Of a stretch of 64,000 nt of DNA, positions 42,260-51,891 are shown in pieces. Within the stretch, counting starts at the first letter, position 1, and each line of letters opens with the position of its first letter. This stretch comes from Bacteroidota bacterium (GTDB taxonomy: Bacteria; Bacteroidota; Bacteroidia; Flavobacteriales; Weeksellaceae). The notes under the pieces were generated by a model. That model saw nothing but the letters and a program-made list of their open reading frames with translations. It was not told the DNA's origin and did not search any database. The stretch is from positions 21,507 through 85,506 of the forward strand of contig JAEWOD010000031.1 of assembly GCA_023461035.1 (NCBI GenBank), read 5' to 3'. The position numbers were made by a program, and so were the translations under genes.

Positions 42260-43906
42260 TTATTTATTCATCGAAATTAAAAATTCTTCATTGGAACGAG
42301 TGCCTTTAATATGGCTGATTAAAAATTCCATTGCTTCCAGCGGATTCATGTCTGCCAAATGATTTCTCATGATCCACATACGTTGCATAGTCGGTTCGTC
42401 CAATAACAAATCATCACGACGCGTGCTGGAAGAAACCAAATCGATTGCAGGGAAAATCCGTTTGTTGGCAATTTTTCGATCTAACTGTAATTCCATGTTT
42501 CCTGTTCCTTTGAATTCTTCAAAGATTACTTCGTCCATTTTAGATCCCGTGTCGATTAAAGCCGTTGCGATGATGGTCAATGACCCACCGCCTTCTATAT
42601 TTCTTGCAGCACCAAAGAAACGTTTCGGTTTGTGAAGTGCGTTTGCATCCACACCACCGGAAAGCACTTTTCCGGAAGCTGGAGCTACCGTGTTATACGC
42701 TCTTGCCAATCGGGTGATAGAGTCTAACAGAATTACGACATCATGGCCGCATTCCACCATACGTTTGGCTTTTGATAAAACCAAATTGGCCACTTTTACG
42801 TGTTCAGATGCTTCTTTGTCAAAAGTTGAAGCGACAACTTCACCATTTACACTTCTTTTCATGTCAGTGACTTCTTCAGGTCGCTCATCAATTAATAAAA
42901 CGATCAAATAAGCTTCCGGATGATTGGCGGCAATCGCATTAGCTACTTCCTTAAGCAAAACCGTTTTTCCGGTCTTGGGCTGAGCGACAATCATACCGCG
43001 CTGTCCTTTCCCGATCGGTGCAAATAAATCCAAAATTCGCGTTGACATAGTAGAATTGTTTTCTGCCAATTTGAACTTTTCGTCCGGAAATAAAGGCGTC
43101 AAATGTTCAAAAGCCACTCTGTCTCTCACGAAATCCGGCGTTCTTCCGTTGATTTCTTTTATCTTAATTAAAGGAAAATATTTTTCGCCTTCTTTAGGAG
43201 GACGAACTTCTCCTGTGATAGTATCACCGGTTTTTAACCCAAACAAACGGATTTGCGATTGGGAAACATATACGTCGTCCGGAGAAGAAAGATAATTGAA
43301 ATCCGAAGAGCGTAAAAAACCATAATTGTCCGGCATGATTTCCAAAACACCTTCCGTATCTATGATTCCTTCAAACTCATAATTGGCAGCACGGTATTTA
43401 TTTTTTTCCGTGGATTCTTGGTTATGGACATTTTGATGGGATTGATTGGGGTTATTTTGTTTTTGCTGAAAGTTCTTGTTGTGGTTTTTTTTGTTGTAGT
43501 TGGGGTTATTTGGGTTGTTGTGGTTTGCGTTGGCGTTATTGTTGTTGCGTTGGTTGTTTTGTTTAGGATGGTTGGGTTTAAAATTCTGATTTTCGTTGGG
43601 TTCAGAAGTTTGAACTTCAGAATTCTCTTTCTTTGCTTGGGTGGGTTCTATTTTTTCTTCAGGCGCAGGATTTTCCGTTTTTACCGTTTCCGGTGTATTT
43701 GAATTTTTCCGAGGCCGTTTCTTTTTTGATTCGTCTTTTGATTCAGGCTCTTCTTTTTGTGAGGCAGAATTATCGGCTTGATGATCCAGAATACTATAGA
43801 TTAAATCCATTTTTTTCTGTTGTTTGGCTTTTTTAATGTCCAAATTAGTGGCGATTTCCTGAAGTTCATCAACTTTTTTAGTCTTGAGTTCGTTTAAATC
43901 AAACAT
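42260..43906 (-). CDS. rho: Transcription termination factor Rho with Asn/Gln-rich disordered insertion
   Basis: 548 residues, against about 420 in Escherichia coli. The N-terminal Rho_N domain ([20 protein letters not shown]) is followed by a low-complexity region, roughly residues 48-170, first Glu/Lys/Pro-rich and then strongly Asn-rich with His and Gln. The RNA-binding cold-shock domain ([20 protein letters not shown]) and the hexameric ATPase follow, with Walker [12 protein letters not shown], Walker [15 protein letters not shown] and Q-loop region [20 protein letters not shown]. The insertion is typical of Bacteroidota Rho, where it has been linked in Bacteroides to condensate formation. 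Confidence 0.96.
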   Translation of the reverse strand: MFDLNELKTKKVDELQEIATNLDIKKAKQQKKMDLIYSILDHQADNSASQKEEPESKDESKKKRPRKNSNTPETVKTENPAPEEKIEPTQAKKENSEVQTSEPNENQNFKPNHPKQNNQRNNNNANANHNNPNNPNYNKKNHNKNFQQKQNNPNQSHQNVHNQESTEKNKYRAANYEFEGIIDTEGVLEIMPDNYGFLRSSDFNYLSSPDDVYVSQSQIRLFGLKTGDTITGEVRPPKEGEKYFPLIKIKEINGRTPDFVRDRVAFEHLTPLFPDEKFKLAENNSTMSTRILDLFAPIGKGQRGMIVAQPKTGKTVLLKEVANAIAANHPEAYLIVLLIDERPEEVTDMKRSVNGEVVASTFDKEASEHVKVANLVLSKAKRMVECGHDVVILLDSITRLARAYNTVAPASGKVLSGGVDANALHKPKRFFGAARNIEGGGSLTIIATALIDTGSKMDEVIFEEFKGTGNMELQLDRKIANKRIFPAIDLVSSSTRRDDLLLDEPTMQRMWIMRNHLADMNPLEAMEFLISHIKGTRSNEEFLISMNK

Positions 43907-44055
43907 ATAGGTATGTAATTTTTGCTAATTATAAGAATGTATTGTAGTGTACATAAGGATTAATCCTAACAATTCTGAAATGAAAACATCCAATAAATGT
44001 AATGTGAAGTAAGGTTGTTAGGAACAACTCTGCAATGTTACGAATAAATTTTAAA

Positions 44056-44084
44056 TTGAAAGAAAAAAAATATTCATAATTTTG
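44056..44084 (+). promoter_or_regulatory. Promoter of the DUF4293 gene
   Basis: TTG (44056-44058), an 18-base spacer and TAATTTTG (44077-44084), 17 bases before the ATG. Confidence 0.6.
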
Positions 44085-44101
44085 TAGCTGAATTTTGAAG
44101 A

Positions 44102-44509
44102 ATGATACAAAGAAAACAGAGCATTTACTTGTTTTTGGCGGCATTGGTTTCCGGAATATCCACTTGGGTAGCTGATTTATGGAGGTTGGCAAAAGAATGG
44201 ATTCAGCCTGAAGATAATTGGGAAACCTTATTGTTATTTGGGATTTCAGCTCTTTTATCGCTTGGAAGTATTTTTCTGTATAAAAACAGAAAACTGCAAA
44301 TGCGGCTAAACGGAGCAAACATATTTTTGAACATTTTGTTAATTGGATATCTGGCTTACAGTTTATCAACTTTACCCGGAGGGTTTTCGGATTCGGAGAA
44401 GGGTATTGGGCTTTTGGTTCCTTTCGCATCGATTATTTTGCTATTTATAGCCAATCGGTTTATAATGAAAGATGAAAAGCTTGTAAAATCGGTAGACAGG
44501 TTCAGGTAG
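44102..44509 (+). CDS. DUF4293-type four-helix membrane protein
   Basis: 135 residues starting MIQRKQSIYLFLAALVSGIS, the usual opening of this Bacteroidota family (MIQRIQSxYLF). Four hydrophobic segments: residues 7-23, 45-60, 70-90 and 108-124. Function is unknown. It is divergent from rho, an arrangement I recall from other Flavobacteriia. A terminator follows. Confidence 0.85.
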   Translation: MIQRKQSIYLFLAALVSGISTWVADLWRLAKEWIQPEDNWETLLLFGISALLSLGSIFLYKNRKLQMRLNGANIFLNILLIGYLAYSLSTLPGGFSDSEKGIGLLVPFASIILLFIANRFIMKDEKLVKSVDRFR

Positions 44510-44535
44510 ACTTAACAACTTTTTATATGAGCGCG

Positions 44536-44563
44536 AAAGCAGTCCGATTGGGCTGCTTTTTTT
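44536..44563 (+). terminator. Terminator of the DUF4293 gene
   Basis: The stem AAAGCAGTCC/GGGCTGCTTT (one wobble pair) with loop GATT, then a run of T. Confidence 0.8.
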
Positions 44564-44608
44564 ATTTGTGATAATTTGATAAATTGAAATAAAAATAAAA
44601 AAATCTCA

Positions 44609-44634
44609 CATACCCCTAAAAAAATAGGGGTATG
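44609..44634. promoter_or_regulatory. Palindromic operator candidate in the glutamine synthetase promoter
   Basis: The 10-bp arms CATACCCCTA and TAGGGGTATG are perfect complements around AAAAAA. The centre is about 31 bases upstream of the centre of the -7 box TAAATTTG, so the right arm covers the place of the -33 TTG, which is missing. This is the geometry of an activator site that replaces a poor -33 box. Confidence 0.6.
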
Positions 44635-44648
44635 TATAGAAAAAATTA

Positions 44649-44656
44649 TAAATTTG
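44649..44656 (+). promoter_or_regulatory. -7 box of glutamine synthetase III gene
   Basis: TAAATTTG matches TAnnTTTG exactly; position 44627-44629, where TTG is expected, reads GGG. Confidence 0.6.
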
Positions 44657-44685
44657 TCCAATAAACTTTAAAAACAATACCCAAA

Positions 44686-46872
44686 ATGTCAAAATTGCGA
44701 TTTAATGCTCTTAAAGAAGTGTTCAAAAGAGAGCCGGTAGAGGTGGAAATACCCGAGCGTTTGTCAAGGTTATTTAATCTGAATGTATTTTCCGTCGATA
44801 CTATGCAGGAGTACTTGACACAAAGTGCTTTTAAATATATCGTAGCGGCAAAGGACAAAGGAGAAAAAATCCCACGTGAAGTTGCCGACCAAATTGCTGC
44901 AGCCATGAAAGAATGGGCACTATCAAAAGGGGCAACCCATTATACTCATTGGTTTCAGCCATTGACCGGATCTACGGCAGAGAAACATGATGCCTTTTTT
45001 AACACGGTTGGAAATGGAAAAGCCATTGAACAATTTAATGGTTCCATGTTGGTTCAACAGGAACCGGACGCTTCCAGTTTTCCAAACGGCGGAATCCGCA
45101 ATACATTTGAGGCGAGAGGTTATACGGCTTGGGACCCGACTTCTGATGCATTTGTAATCGATACGACTTTGTGTATTCCGTCTGTATTTATTTCCTATAC
45201 AGGTGAAACTTTGGATTATAAAACACCTCTTTTGCGTGCGTTGCAAGCTGTAGATGAAGCAGCAACGGAAGTAGCGCGCTATTTTGACCGAAATGTAAAT
45301 AAAGTTCATTCTACGTTGGGCTGGGAGCAAGAATATTTTTTGGTGGATTCGGCATTATTTAATACCCGCCCGGATTTGCAATTGACAGGAAGAACGCTGC
45401 TGGGGCATTCGCCTGCAAAAGGACAACAATTGGAAGATCATTATTTTGGATCCATTCCTTTGCGTATCATTCGTTTCATGCAGGAATTGGAAGTAGAATG
45501 TATGAAATTGGGAATTCCAATTAAAACAAGACATAATGAGGTAGCACCCAATCAGTTTGAGTGTGCGCCGATTTTTGAGGAAGCCAATCAGGCGGTTGAC
45601 CATAATTCACTATTGATGGATTTAATGACTCGTGTGGCGAGAAGGCATAACTTTAAAGTTCTTTTGCATGAAAAGCCGTTTTCAGGAGTGAATGGTTCCG
45701 GGAAGCATAACAACTGGTCCTTGAGTACGGATACGGGTGAGAATTTGTTGAGCCCTGGAAAAAATCCCAAAAAGAATTTGCAGTTTCTGACATTCTTTAT
45801 TAATACAATAAAAGCAGTTAATGATTATGGGGATATTTTGAGAAGTGCAATTGCTTCTGCCAGCAACGATCATCGTTTGGGAGCTAATGAAGCACCGCCG
45901 GCAATTATTTCTATTTTCATCGGTTCCCAATTATCGGCCGTTTTGGATGAATTGGAAAAAGTAACCAAAGGGAAACTTTCGCCCGATGAAAAGACCGACT
46001 TGAAACTAAACATAGTGGGGAAAATTCCTGAAATCCTATTGGATAATACAGATAGAAACCGGACCTCGCCATTTGCTTTTACCGGAAATAAATTTGAATT
46101 CCGAGCAGTAGGTTCTTCTGCAAACTGTGCCGAAGCAATGATGGTTTTAAATACGATAGTTGCCCAACAATTGCGAAAATTTAAGTCAGAAGTGGATGTT
46201 TTGGTTGACAAAGGTCTGAAGAAAGACGAAGCCATTTTTAATGTTTTACGCGACTATATCAAAACTTCAAGAAATATATTGTTTGAAGGAGACGGATATA
46301 GTAAGGATTGGGAAAAAGAAGCAGCCAAACGTAAACTGAGCAACCTGAAAACGACGCCTGAAGCTTTGAAAATTGAAATGCAGCCAAAATTCATGGATTT
46401 ATTTGTGGAAAATGCGGTTTTAAGTAAAACGGAAATCGAAGCGAGAAATGAAATCAAACTGGAGAAATATTCTACACTGATAGATATCGAGGCGCAAGTA
46501 TTGGCAGATTTGGCAAGAAATCACATCATTCCGACGGCCATTCGTTACCAAAACAAATTGATCGAAAATGTTCAAGGTTTAAAAGAAATCTTTGGCGCTA
46601 CTGAATATAAATCTATTTCAAAAGAACAAGTGGATTTAATCAAAATGATTTCGGAGAATATTTCCAAAATCAAAGTGGGTGTAGATCAATTGATAAAAGA
46701 AAAGGATAAATCCCATGAAATTTCAGATTCCCAAAAAAGGGCAAAAGCTTTTGCCAATAAGGTAAAACCTTATTTTGAATCCATCCGAAATGATGTAGAT
46801 GAATTGGAAATGATGGTAGATGATGAAATCTGGCCTTTGACCAAATACAGAGAATTATTGTTTACTAAATAA
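44686..46872 (+). CDS. glnN: Glutamine synthetase type III
   Basis: 728 residues, the length of GSIII and far above GSI (about 470). It makes glutamine from glutamate and ammonia. Conserved parts: the N-terminal GSIII block (TQSAFKYIVAAKDKGEKIPR, THYTHWFQPLTGSTAEKHD), the glutamate/metal-binding GWEQEYFLVD, RHNEVAPNQFECAPIFEEAN, GSGKHNNWSLSTDTGENLL, LGANEAPPAIISIFIG and NRTSPFAFTGNKFEFR. The C-terminal 200 residues are helical. Expression probably depends on the palindrome upstream and on nitrogen state (inference). Confidence 0.96.
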   Translation: MSKLRFNALKEVFKREPVEVEIPERLSRLFNLNVFSVDTMQEYLTQSAFKYIVAAKDKGEKIPREVADQIAAAMKEWALSKGATHYTHWFQPLTGSTAEKHDAFFNTVGNGKAIEQFNGSMLVQQEPDASSFPNGGIRNTFEARGYTAWDPTSDAFVIDTTLCIPSVFISYTGETLDYKTPLLRALQAVDEAATEVARYFDRNVNKVHSTLGWEQEYFLVDSALFNTRPDLQLTGRTLLGHSPAKGQQLEDHYFGSIPLRIIRFMQELEVECMKLGIPIKTRHNEVAPNQFECAPIFEEANQAVDHNSLLMDLMTRVARRHNFKVLLHEKPFSGVNGSGKHNNWSLSTDTGENLLSPGKNPKKNLQFLTFFINTIKAVNDYGDILRSAIASASNDHRLGANEAPPAIISIFIGSQLSAVLDELEKVTKGKLSPDEKTDLKLNIVGKIPEILLDNTDRNRTSPFAFTGNKFEFRAVGSSANCAEAMMVLNTIVAQQLRKFKSEVDVLVDKGLKKDEAIFNVLRDYIKTSRNILFEGDGYSKDWEKEAAKRKLSNLKTTPEALKIEMQPKFMDLFVENAVLSKTEIEARNEIKLEKYSTLIDIEAQVLADLARNHIIPTAIRYQNKLIENVQGLKEIFGATEYKSISKEQVDLIKMISENISKIKVGVDQLIKEKDKSHEISDSQKRAKAFANKVKPYFESIRNDVDELEMMVDDEIWPLTKYRELLFTK

Positions 46873-47193
46873 TGTCAGTTTGTTAGAACCATTTTCATAA
46901 TCATCTGAATAAATTGATTTTACAATTTTAAATATTAAGAATAGTTAGATGGCAAGTTGTGATTAAGATTTTTGAAGGCGTCTACTGCAGAAGGCTTAAG
47001 AATTCCTTCATCGACTTGTACATCTTTAACCTATTTTAATATATTATTTTACAGTAAATGACATTTAATTACAAATGCATAATATACATAATTTTTAATG
47101 TTTCAAAAATCGAAATCACATTAATTAACAAAATTTTTGAGGTTAAACGCTTAATTTAGAATAAATTTGAGTAAACTTTAAAAATATTTATCG
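46873..47193. other. 321-bp intergenic region, AT-rich, with a possible gene remnant
   Basis: No convincing gene. On the - strand, bases about 46945-47028 encode VDEGILKPSAVDAFKNLNHN and a few more residues before a stop, in a frame closed by a stop just upstream; this may be the tail of a lost gene or chance. The right end holds the promoter candidate at 47137-47169. Confidence 0.5.
47137..47169 (+). promoter_or_regulatory. Possible promoter of the GEVED protein gene
   Basis: TTG (47137-47139), a long 22-base spacer and TAAATTTG (47162-47169), 24 bases before the ATG. Confidence 0.4.
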
Positions 47194-48999
47194 ATGAAAA
47201 ATTTTTTATTTTCTTTGGCAATAGTAGTAGGATTGGCTACTTTAAATGCTCAAACAGTTTTATATGAAGATGATTTTGAATCTTATACCGCCGAACCGAA
47301 TACCGGGGAGGGAACACAAATTCCTTCAGGTTATACATCTTATGATGTAGATGGGAATGGTTACAATTGGGGTTTGTCTAATCCTGATTTCTGGACACAA
47401 CCGATGGGGGATATCTACACAGGTAATTACATGATTTCGGCAACCTATCTTCAGACCGGGGAATCGATTCAAGCGGAAAACATTTTGGTTTTGCCACAGA
47501 TATCTATTCCGGCAGATGCCTCCAATGTAACTTTATCCTATTATATAGGTTCAGGTACAGATACTGGCTATTATGCTGAAACCTATGAAGTAATTGTGAC
47601 AACTGAAAATTCGCAGGCAGCTATTTTGGCCGCAACTCCTGTTTTTTCTGAGACTTTGCCGTCTCAAGGAGGATTTGACAGAACCGTGAATTTGAATGCT
47701 TATGCCGGTCAGGATGTATATATTTCTTTTTATCATACCGACTCATTTGATCAATGGATTTTAGGATTGGATAATATTTCGGTAACGGCAGATGAAGGTG
47801 AAGAGCCTAGTGAATACTGTGAGATCATCACATTGGATTGTGCAATTGAAAAAATTGACGGAGTTACGTTTGCAGGAATTGAAAACCTGAATACAGGATG
47901 TGGGACAGCAGAGACCAATGATTTCACAGACATGGTTGCAAATGTAGAACAAGGAGGAACTTATGATATGATCCTTGATATCGAAGCTGATCCTTCATTC
48001 CCGGATGATAATGTATTCTTCTTTATTGACTGGAATCAAAACGGCACATTGGATGATGAAGGCGAAGTGTATGAAGTGGTTATGCACACAGGAACCAGTG
48101 GGCAGTATACTTTAGCGGTTACGGTTCCTGAAGATGCAGAATTGGGAGAAACAAGATTGAGAGTTGGTATTGCTTATAACAGTGGTTCTACTTTTGCTCC
48201 AATTGCGTGTCCTACTGAGGATAATGTAACTTACGGAGAGTACGAAGACTACACTGTAAATGTAAGTGGAGGTGAAGAACCGGTTGATTATTGTGATCTT
48301 GTAACATTAGATTGTGCAATTGAAAAAATTGACGGTGTGACATTTGCAGGAATTGAAAACCTGAACACAGGATGTGGAACAGCGGAAACCAATGACTTCA
48401 CAGACATGGTTGCAAATGTTGAGATTGGAGGAACTTATGATATGATCCTTGATATCGAAGCAGATCCTTTATTCCCGGATGATAACGTATTCTTCTTTAT
48501 CGACTGGAACCAAAACGGAACATTGGATGATGCAGGTGAAGTGTATGAAGTAGTTATGCACACAGGAACAAGCGGACAATATACATTAGCGGTTACTGTA
48601 CCTGCTGATGCTGAAGTTGGTGAAACAAGATTAAGAGTAGGTATTGCTTATAACAGTGGATCTACTTTTGAGCCGGTAGCATGTCCTGGAGAAGGCACTT
48701 TAATCTATGGTGAATACGAAGACTATACGGTAAATGTAGGTCTATTAGGAGTTGGAGATGTAAATGATGCTTCTTTCGCCTTGTATCCAAACCCTGTTAA
48801 GGATGCTTTCAAAGTAAACTTATCACCAGAATTTGATGCTGCTAAAATATCTGTAACCGTTACGGATTTGTCAGGTAAAACAGTAAAAACTTTTGGAGCT
48901 GCAGATTCTTATAACGTTTCTGAATTACCAAAAGGTGTTTACGTAGTAACCATCACGGACGGTAAAAACACTGAAACGAAAAAAATCGTTAAAAAATAA
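47194..48999 (+). CDS. Secreted adhesin-like protein with two near-identical GEVED domains and T9SS sorting domain
   Basis: 601 residues. Signal peptide ends LATLNAQTV. Residues about 24-200 are a choice-of-anchor-J (cleaved-adhesin type) domain: EDDFESYTAEPNTGEG, VTLSYYIGSGTD, YISFYHTDSFDQWILGLDNI. Two tandem 158-residue units follow, each ending in the GEVED-like motif (GEYEDYTVNV) after FFFIDWNQNGTLDD. The C-terminus is a type A sorting domain (LYPNPVKDA, LPKGVYVVTI, final KKIVKK). The Asp/Asn-rich loops suggest calcium binding (inference). Likely surface adhesin, function not established. Confidence 0.9.
   Translation: MKNFLFSLAIVVGLATLNAQTVLYEDDFESYTAEPNTGEGTQIPSGYTSYDVDGNGYNWGLSNPDFWTQPMGDIYTGNYMISATYLQTGESIQAENILVLPQISIPADASNVTLSYYIGSGTDTGYYAETYEVIVTTENSQAAILAATPVFSETLPSQGGFDRTVNLNAYAGQDVYISFYHTDSFDQWILGLDNISVTADEGEEPSEYCEIITLDCAIEKIDGVTFAGIENLNTGCGTAETNDFTDMVANVEQGGTYDMILDIEADPSFPDDNVFFFIDWNQNGTLDDEGEVYEVVMHTGTSGQYTLAVTVPEDAELGETRLRVGIAYNSGSTFAPIACPTEDNVTYGEYEDYTVNVSGGEEPVDYCDLVTLDCAIEKIDGVTFAGIENLNTGCGTAETNDFTDMVANVEIGGTYDMILDIEADPLFPDDNVFFFIDWNQNGTLDDAGEVYEVVMHTGTSGQYTLAVTVPADAEVGETRLRVGIAYNSGSTFEPVACPGEGTLIYGEYEDYTVNVGLLGVGDVNDASFALYPNPVKDAFKVNLSPEFDAAKISVTVTDLSGKTVKTFGAADSYNVSELPKGVYVVTITDGKNTETKKIVKK
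47797..48738 (+). repeat. Two tandem 474-bp coding repeats (GEVED domains)
   Basis: Unit 1 spans 47797-48270 and unit 2 48271-48738. The encoded units differ at only about 20 positions, and long stretches are identical at the protein level. Confidence 0.85.
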
Positions 49000-49022
49000 T
49001 CTTTAGATAGATTAATTGATTC

Positions 49023-49058
49023 AACCTGACAGGCTTTTAAAACCTGTCAGGTTTTTTT
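49023..49058 (+). terminator. Terminator of the GEVED protein gene
   Basis: A perfect 11-bp stem AACCTGACAGG/CCTGTCAGGTT followed by seven T. Confidence 0.85.
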
Positions 49059-49112
49059 ATGAATTTCTCTTCCTAAATTATACTTCCTACTTTCTACTTT
49101 TTACATTATACT

Positions 49113-49142
49113 TTGTACTTTATACAAGGAGAACTATCTTTG
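49113..49142 (+). promoter_or_regulatory. Promoter of prfA
   Basis: TTG (49113-49115), 19-base spacer, TATCTTTG (49135-49142): an exact match to the Bacteroidota consensus, 17 bases before the ATG. Confidence 0.8.
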
Positions 49143-49159
49143 CAATCCAAATTTGAAAA

Positions 49160-50248
49160 ATGGCAGACAGCGGATTATTGGAAAAATTAAGAGCGATCAA
49201 ACAGCGGTTTGATGAGGTTTCCGATCTCATCATCCAGCCCGATGTGATTTCGGATCAAACTCGCTATGCCAAATTGAACAAAGAATATTCCGACCTGAAA
49301 GACATCGTCGCCAAACAACAGGAATACGAGTCCCTCATCAATGTCATAGCGGAAGCAGACGAAATCATTGCCGATGGAAGCGATGCTGAAATGGTTGAAT
49401 TGGCCAAACTGGAAAAAGACGAAGCGATTCACAAAATCCCCGAAGTAGAGGAAGAAGTAAAATTCATGCTGATCCCCAAAGATCCGGAAGACGAGAAAAA
49501 TGTCATCGTAGAGCTACGCGCCGGAACCGGAGGAGATGAAGCAGCCATCTTTGTGGAAGATATTTTCCGTATGTACACTATGTATTTCAAAAACAAAGGT
49601 TGGAAGTTTGAGATTTTGAATACCAGCGAAGGAGCCGTTAAAGGATATAAGGAACTCATCATGGAAGTGCAGGGAAATGCTGTTTTCGGAACCATGAAAT
49701 ACGAAAGTGGCGTTCACCGTGTGCAAAGGGTGCCTGAAACCGAATCCCAGGGACGGGTGCATACATCGGCCATTACCGTGGCGGTTTTGCCGGAAGCCGA
49801 AGAGGTGGATGTGGAAATCAATCCTGCAGATTTGGAATATCAGACGGCACGTTCCAGTGGGGCGGGAGGTCAGAACGTAAACAAGGTCGAGACTAAAGTA
49901 CAATTGACTCATAAACCTTCCGGAATTGTAATCGTTTGTCAGGAAGCACGCTCCCAACACGCGAACCGCGAAAGAGCCTTGCAATTATTGCGTACCAAAT
50001 TATACGAAATCGAATACGAAAAAGCACATTCCGAACGATCTGCCCAACGAAAATCCCTGGTTTCCACCGGCGACCGTTCTGCCAAAATCCGCACCTATAA
50101 CTATCCGCAAGGCCGCGTCACCGACCACCGCATCAATAAATCCATATATAATCTGGATAACTTTATGAACGGCGATATTCAGGAAATGATTGATTCTCTG
50201 AAACTGGCAGAAAATGCTGAAAAATTAAAAGGATCTGAAGAAATCTAA
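49160..50248 (+). CDS. prfA: Peptide chain release factor 1
   Basis: 362 residues. It recognises UAA/UAG stop codons and triggers peptide release. The catalytic loop is [14 protein letters not shown] near residue 235 (GGQ), the codon-recognition region [14 protein letters not shown] includes a P-x-T type motif (PETESQ variant), and the domain before it opens [20 protein letters not shown]. Length and order are normal. It is followed 39 bases later by the DUF2851 gene. Confidence 0.97.
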   Translation: MADSGLLEKLRAIKQRFDEVSDLIIQPDVISDQTRYAKLNKEYSDLKDIVAKQQEYESLINVIAEADEIIADGSDAEMVELAKLEKDEAIHKIPEVEEEVKFMLIPKDPEDEKNVIVELRAGTGGDEAAIFVEDIFRMYTMYFKNKGWKFEILNTSEGAVKGYKELIMEVQGNAVFGTMKYESGVHRVQRVPETESQGRVHTSAITVAVLPEAEEVDVEINPADLEYQTARSSGAGGQNVNKVETKVQLTHKPSGIVIVCQEARSQHANRERALQLLRTKLYEIEYEKAHSERSAQRKSLVSTGDRSAKIRTYNYPQGRVTDHRINKSIYNLDNFMNGDIQEMIDSLKLAENAEKLKGSEEI

Positions 50249-50287
50249 ATAATTTCCGTAACTTTCATAGACCTAAACACTTAAGTC

Positions 50288-51571
50288 GTGAAAGAAAAAT
50301 TTCTACATTTTATCTGGAGGTTTCAATTATTTCATAATTTCCCTCTTTGTACAACAGATGGCTCAATTGTCTCGGTTGAGGAAAAAGGTTTGTGGAACAA
50401 ACTCGACTCCGGCCCCGATTTCTCCATGGCAAAAATTAAAATAGACAACCAAATCTGGGCAGGAAACGTGGAAATCCATGTGCGAAGTTCCGATTGGGAC
50501 TTGCACAAACATTCTTCCGATAAAAATTACGAAAATGTCATTCTCCACGTGGTCTTTGAACATGACAAGGAAATCGAATTTCTCCGTTCCAGAAAAATTC
50601 AAACGCTTGAATTAAAAAACTTCATTCCCTCTGAAGTCCTTTCCAACTATGAACGCCTCATTGATGCGGGAAAGAATTTCATTCCCTGTGAAAAAAGCAT
50701 TCATTTGATCAGAGAAGAATCGGTTAAATTCTGGTTGGAACGTTTGGTGATTGAACGACTGGAAAGAAAGACCAATGAAATCGAGCAGGAATTTTTAAAC
50801 TGCAATAAAGATTGGGAAGAATTGCTTTTCAAAAAAATGGCGTATGCATTTGGATTAAAAATAAATGCTGAAAGCTTTGCGGATTGGGCCAATTCATTTC
50901 CGTTTAAAGTCTTGACTAAAATCCAAACAAAACCCGATTTAGTATATGCTTTATTTTTTGGTCAAGCCGGATTTCTGGATTTTGAAACAGAAGAAATTTA
51001 TACATCAAATTTGAAAAAGGACTATTCTTTTTTACAATCCAAATTTGGCTTGAATCCCTTAGATAAATCGGTCTTTGAGTTTTTCAGATTGCGTCCGCCC
51101 AGTTTTCCGACAGTTCGTTTGATGCAATTGGCAACTTTGTATGGACATTACCAAAATGTTTTTATGTTTCTGATGGGAACAAAGGATTTGGGTAAAATCC
51201 GTCAGGTTTTCAGGGATTTGAAATACCCGGAATTTTGGAAAAATCATTTCACCTTGGAAAAAGAAAGTCCGGTACGTTCCGATAAAGAAATTTCAGATGA
51301 ACTGATTGATCGGATCATCATTAATGTCATTCTTCCGTTGAAATTTGTCTATGCTAAACATAGAGCGACCAACGTTTCGGATGAACTTTTGGAAGGATTG
51401 CGGAATCTTCCGGCAGAGAAAAACACCATCATTCAGGAATTCTCCAAATTGGGATTAAAAGCTGAAAATGCATTCGAATCCCAAGCCTATTTGGAGCTGA
51501 AAAGACATTTTTGTAACGAGAAAAAATGTTTAAATTGCGCCTTAGGATTACAAATTCTCAAAAATGTTTGA
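50288..51571 (+). CDS. DUF2851 family protein
   Basis: 427 residues with a GTG start. The N-terminus MKEKFLHFIWRFQLF is the usual family opening, which supports GTG over later ATGs. Conserved blocks: GLWNKLDSGPDFSMAKIKI, WAGNVEIHVRSSDWDLHKH, YENVILHVVFEHD, and a C-terminal region with RPPSFPTVRLMQLA and a Cys set (CNEKKCLNCALG). The nuclease-like NVEIHVRSSDW segment with VILHVV suggests a restriction-endonuclease-like fold (inference); function unknown. It overlaps the PspC gene by eight bases. Confidence 0.85.
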   Translation: MKEKFLHFIWRFQLFHNFPLCTTDGSIVSVEEKGLWNKLDSGPDFSMAKIKIDNQIWAGNVEIHVRSSDWDLHKHSSDKNYENVILHVVFEHDKEIEFLRSRKIQTLELKNFIPSEVLSNYERLIDAGKNFIPCEKSIHLIREESVKFWLERLVIERLERKTNEIEQEFLNCNKDWEELLFKKMAYAFGLKINAESFADWANSFPFKVLTKIQTKPDLVYALFFGQAGFLDFETEEIYTSNLKKDYSFLQSKFGLNPLDKSVFEFFRLRPPSFPTVRLMQLATLYGHYQNVFMFLMGTKDLGKIRQVFRDLKYPEFWKNHFTLEKESPVRSDKEISDELIDRIIINVILPLKFVYAKHRATNVSDELLEGLRNLPAEKNTIIQEFSKLGLKAENAFESQAYLELKRHFCNEKKCLNCALGLQILKNV

Positions 51572-51785
51572 CCGGTTACGAAATTTTTTAGAGTTCAATG
51601 GATTTAACGTGATTTCCCGAATCGCCGATAAATTTGGTGTGCGGGCTTCTAAATTGCGTTTGCTTTATATTTACTTATCATTTGTTACACTGGGGATTAC
51701 GTTTGCATTTTATTTGATCATGGCATTTTTTCTTTGGGTGAAAGACGGCTTTATCATACGACGAAAATCAGTTTTTGATTTATAA
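51564..51785 (+). CDS. PspC domain protein
   Basis: 73 residues. The PspC core is a short N-terminal helix followed by VRASKLRLLYIYLSFVTLGI and a membrane segment (FAFYLIMAFFLWVKDGF). PspC proteins take part in envelope-stress signalling in proteobacteria; the role in Flavobacteriia is not clear. The start overlaps the DUF2851 stop by eight bases, so translation is likely coupled. Confidence 0.8.
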   Translation: MFDRLRNFLEFNGFNVISRIADKFGVRASKLRLLYIYLSFVTLGITFAFYLIMAFFLWVKDGFIIRRKSVFDL

Positions 51786-51891
51786 TTTTTAGAAAAAATT
51801 ATGATAATTGTCACAATATTTATATTTTCGTTAAATATTTATAAAATCATACAATGATGGATCAGCTTGAAGAAGCTTAAAAATAAAACAC

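Noticed and set aside
43418..43702. Very hydrophobic, valine-rich frame on the + strand
   Set aside because: It is the antisense of the Asn codons of the rho insertion (AAY read backwards gives Val), a composition artefact.
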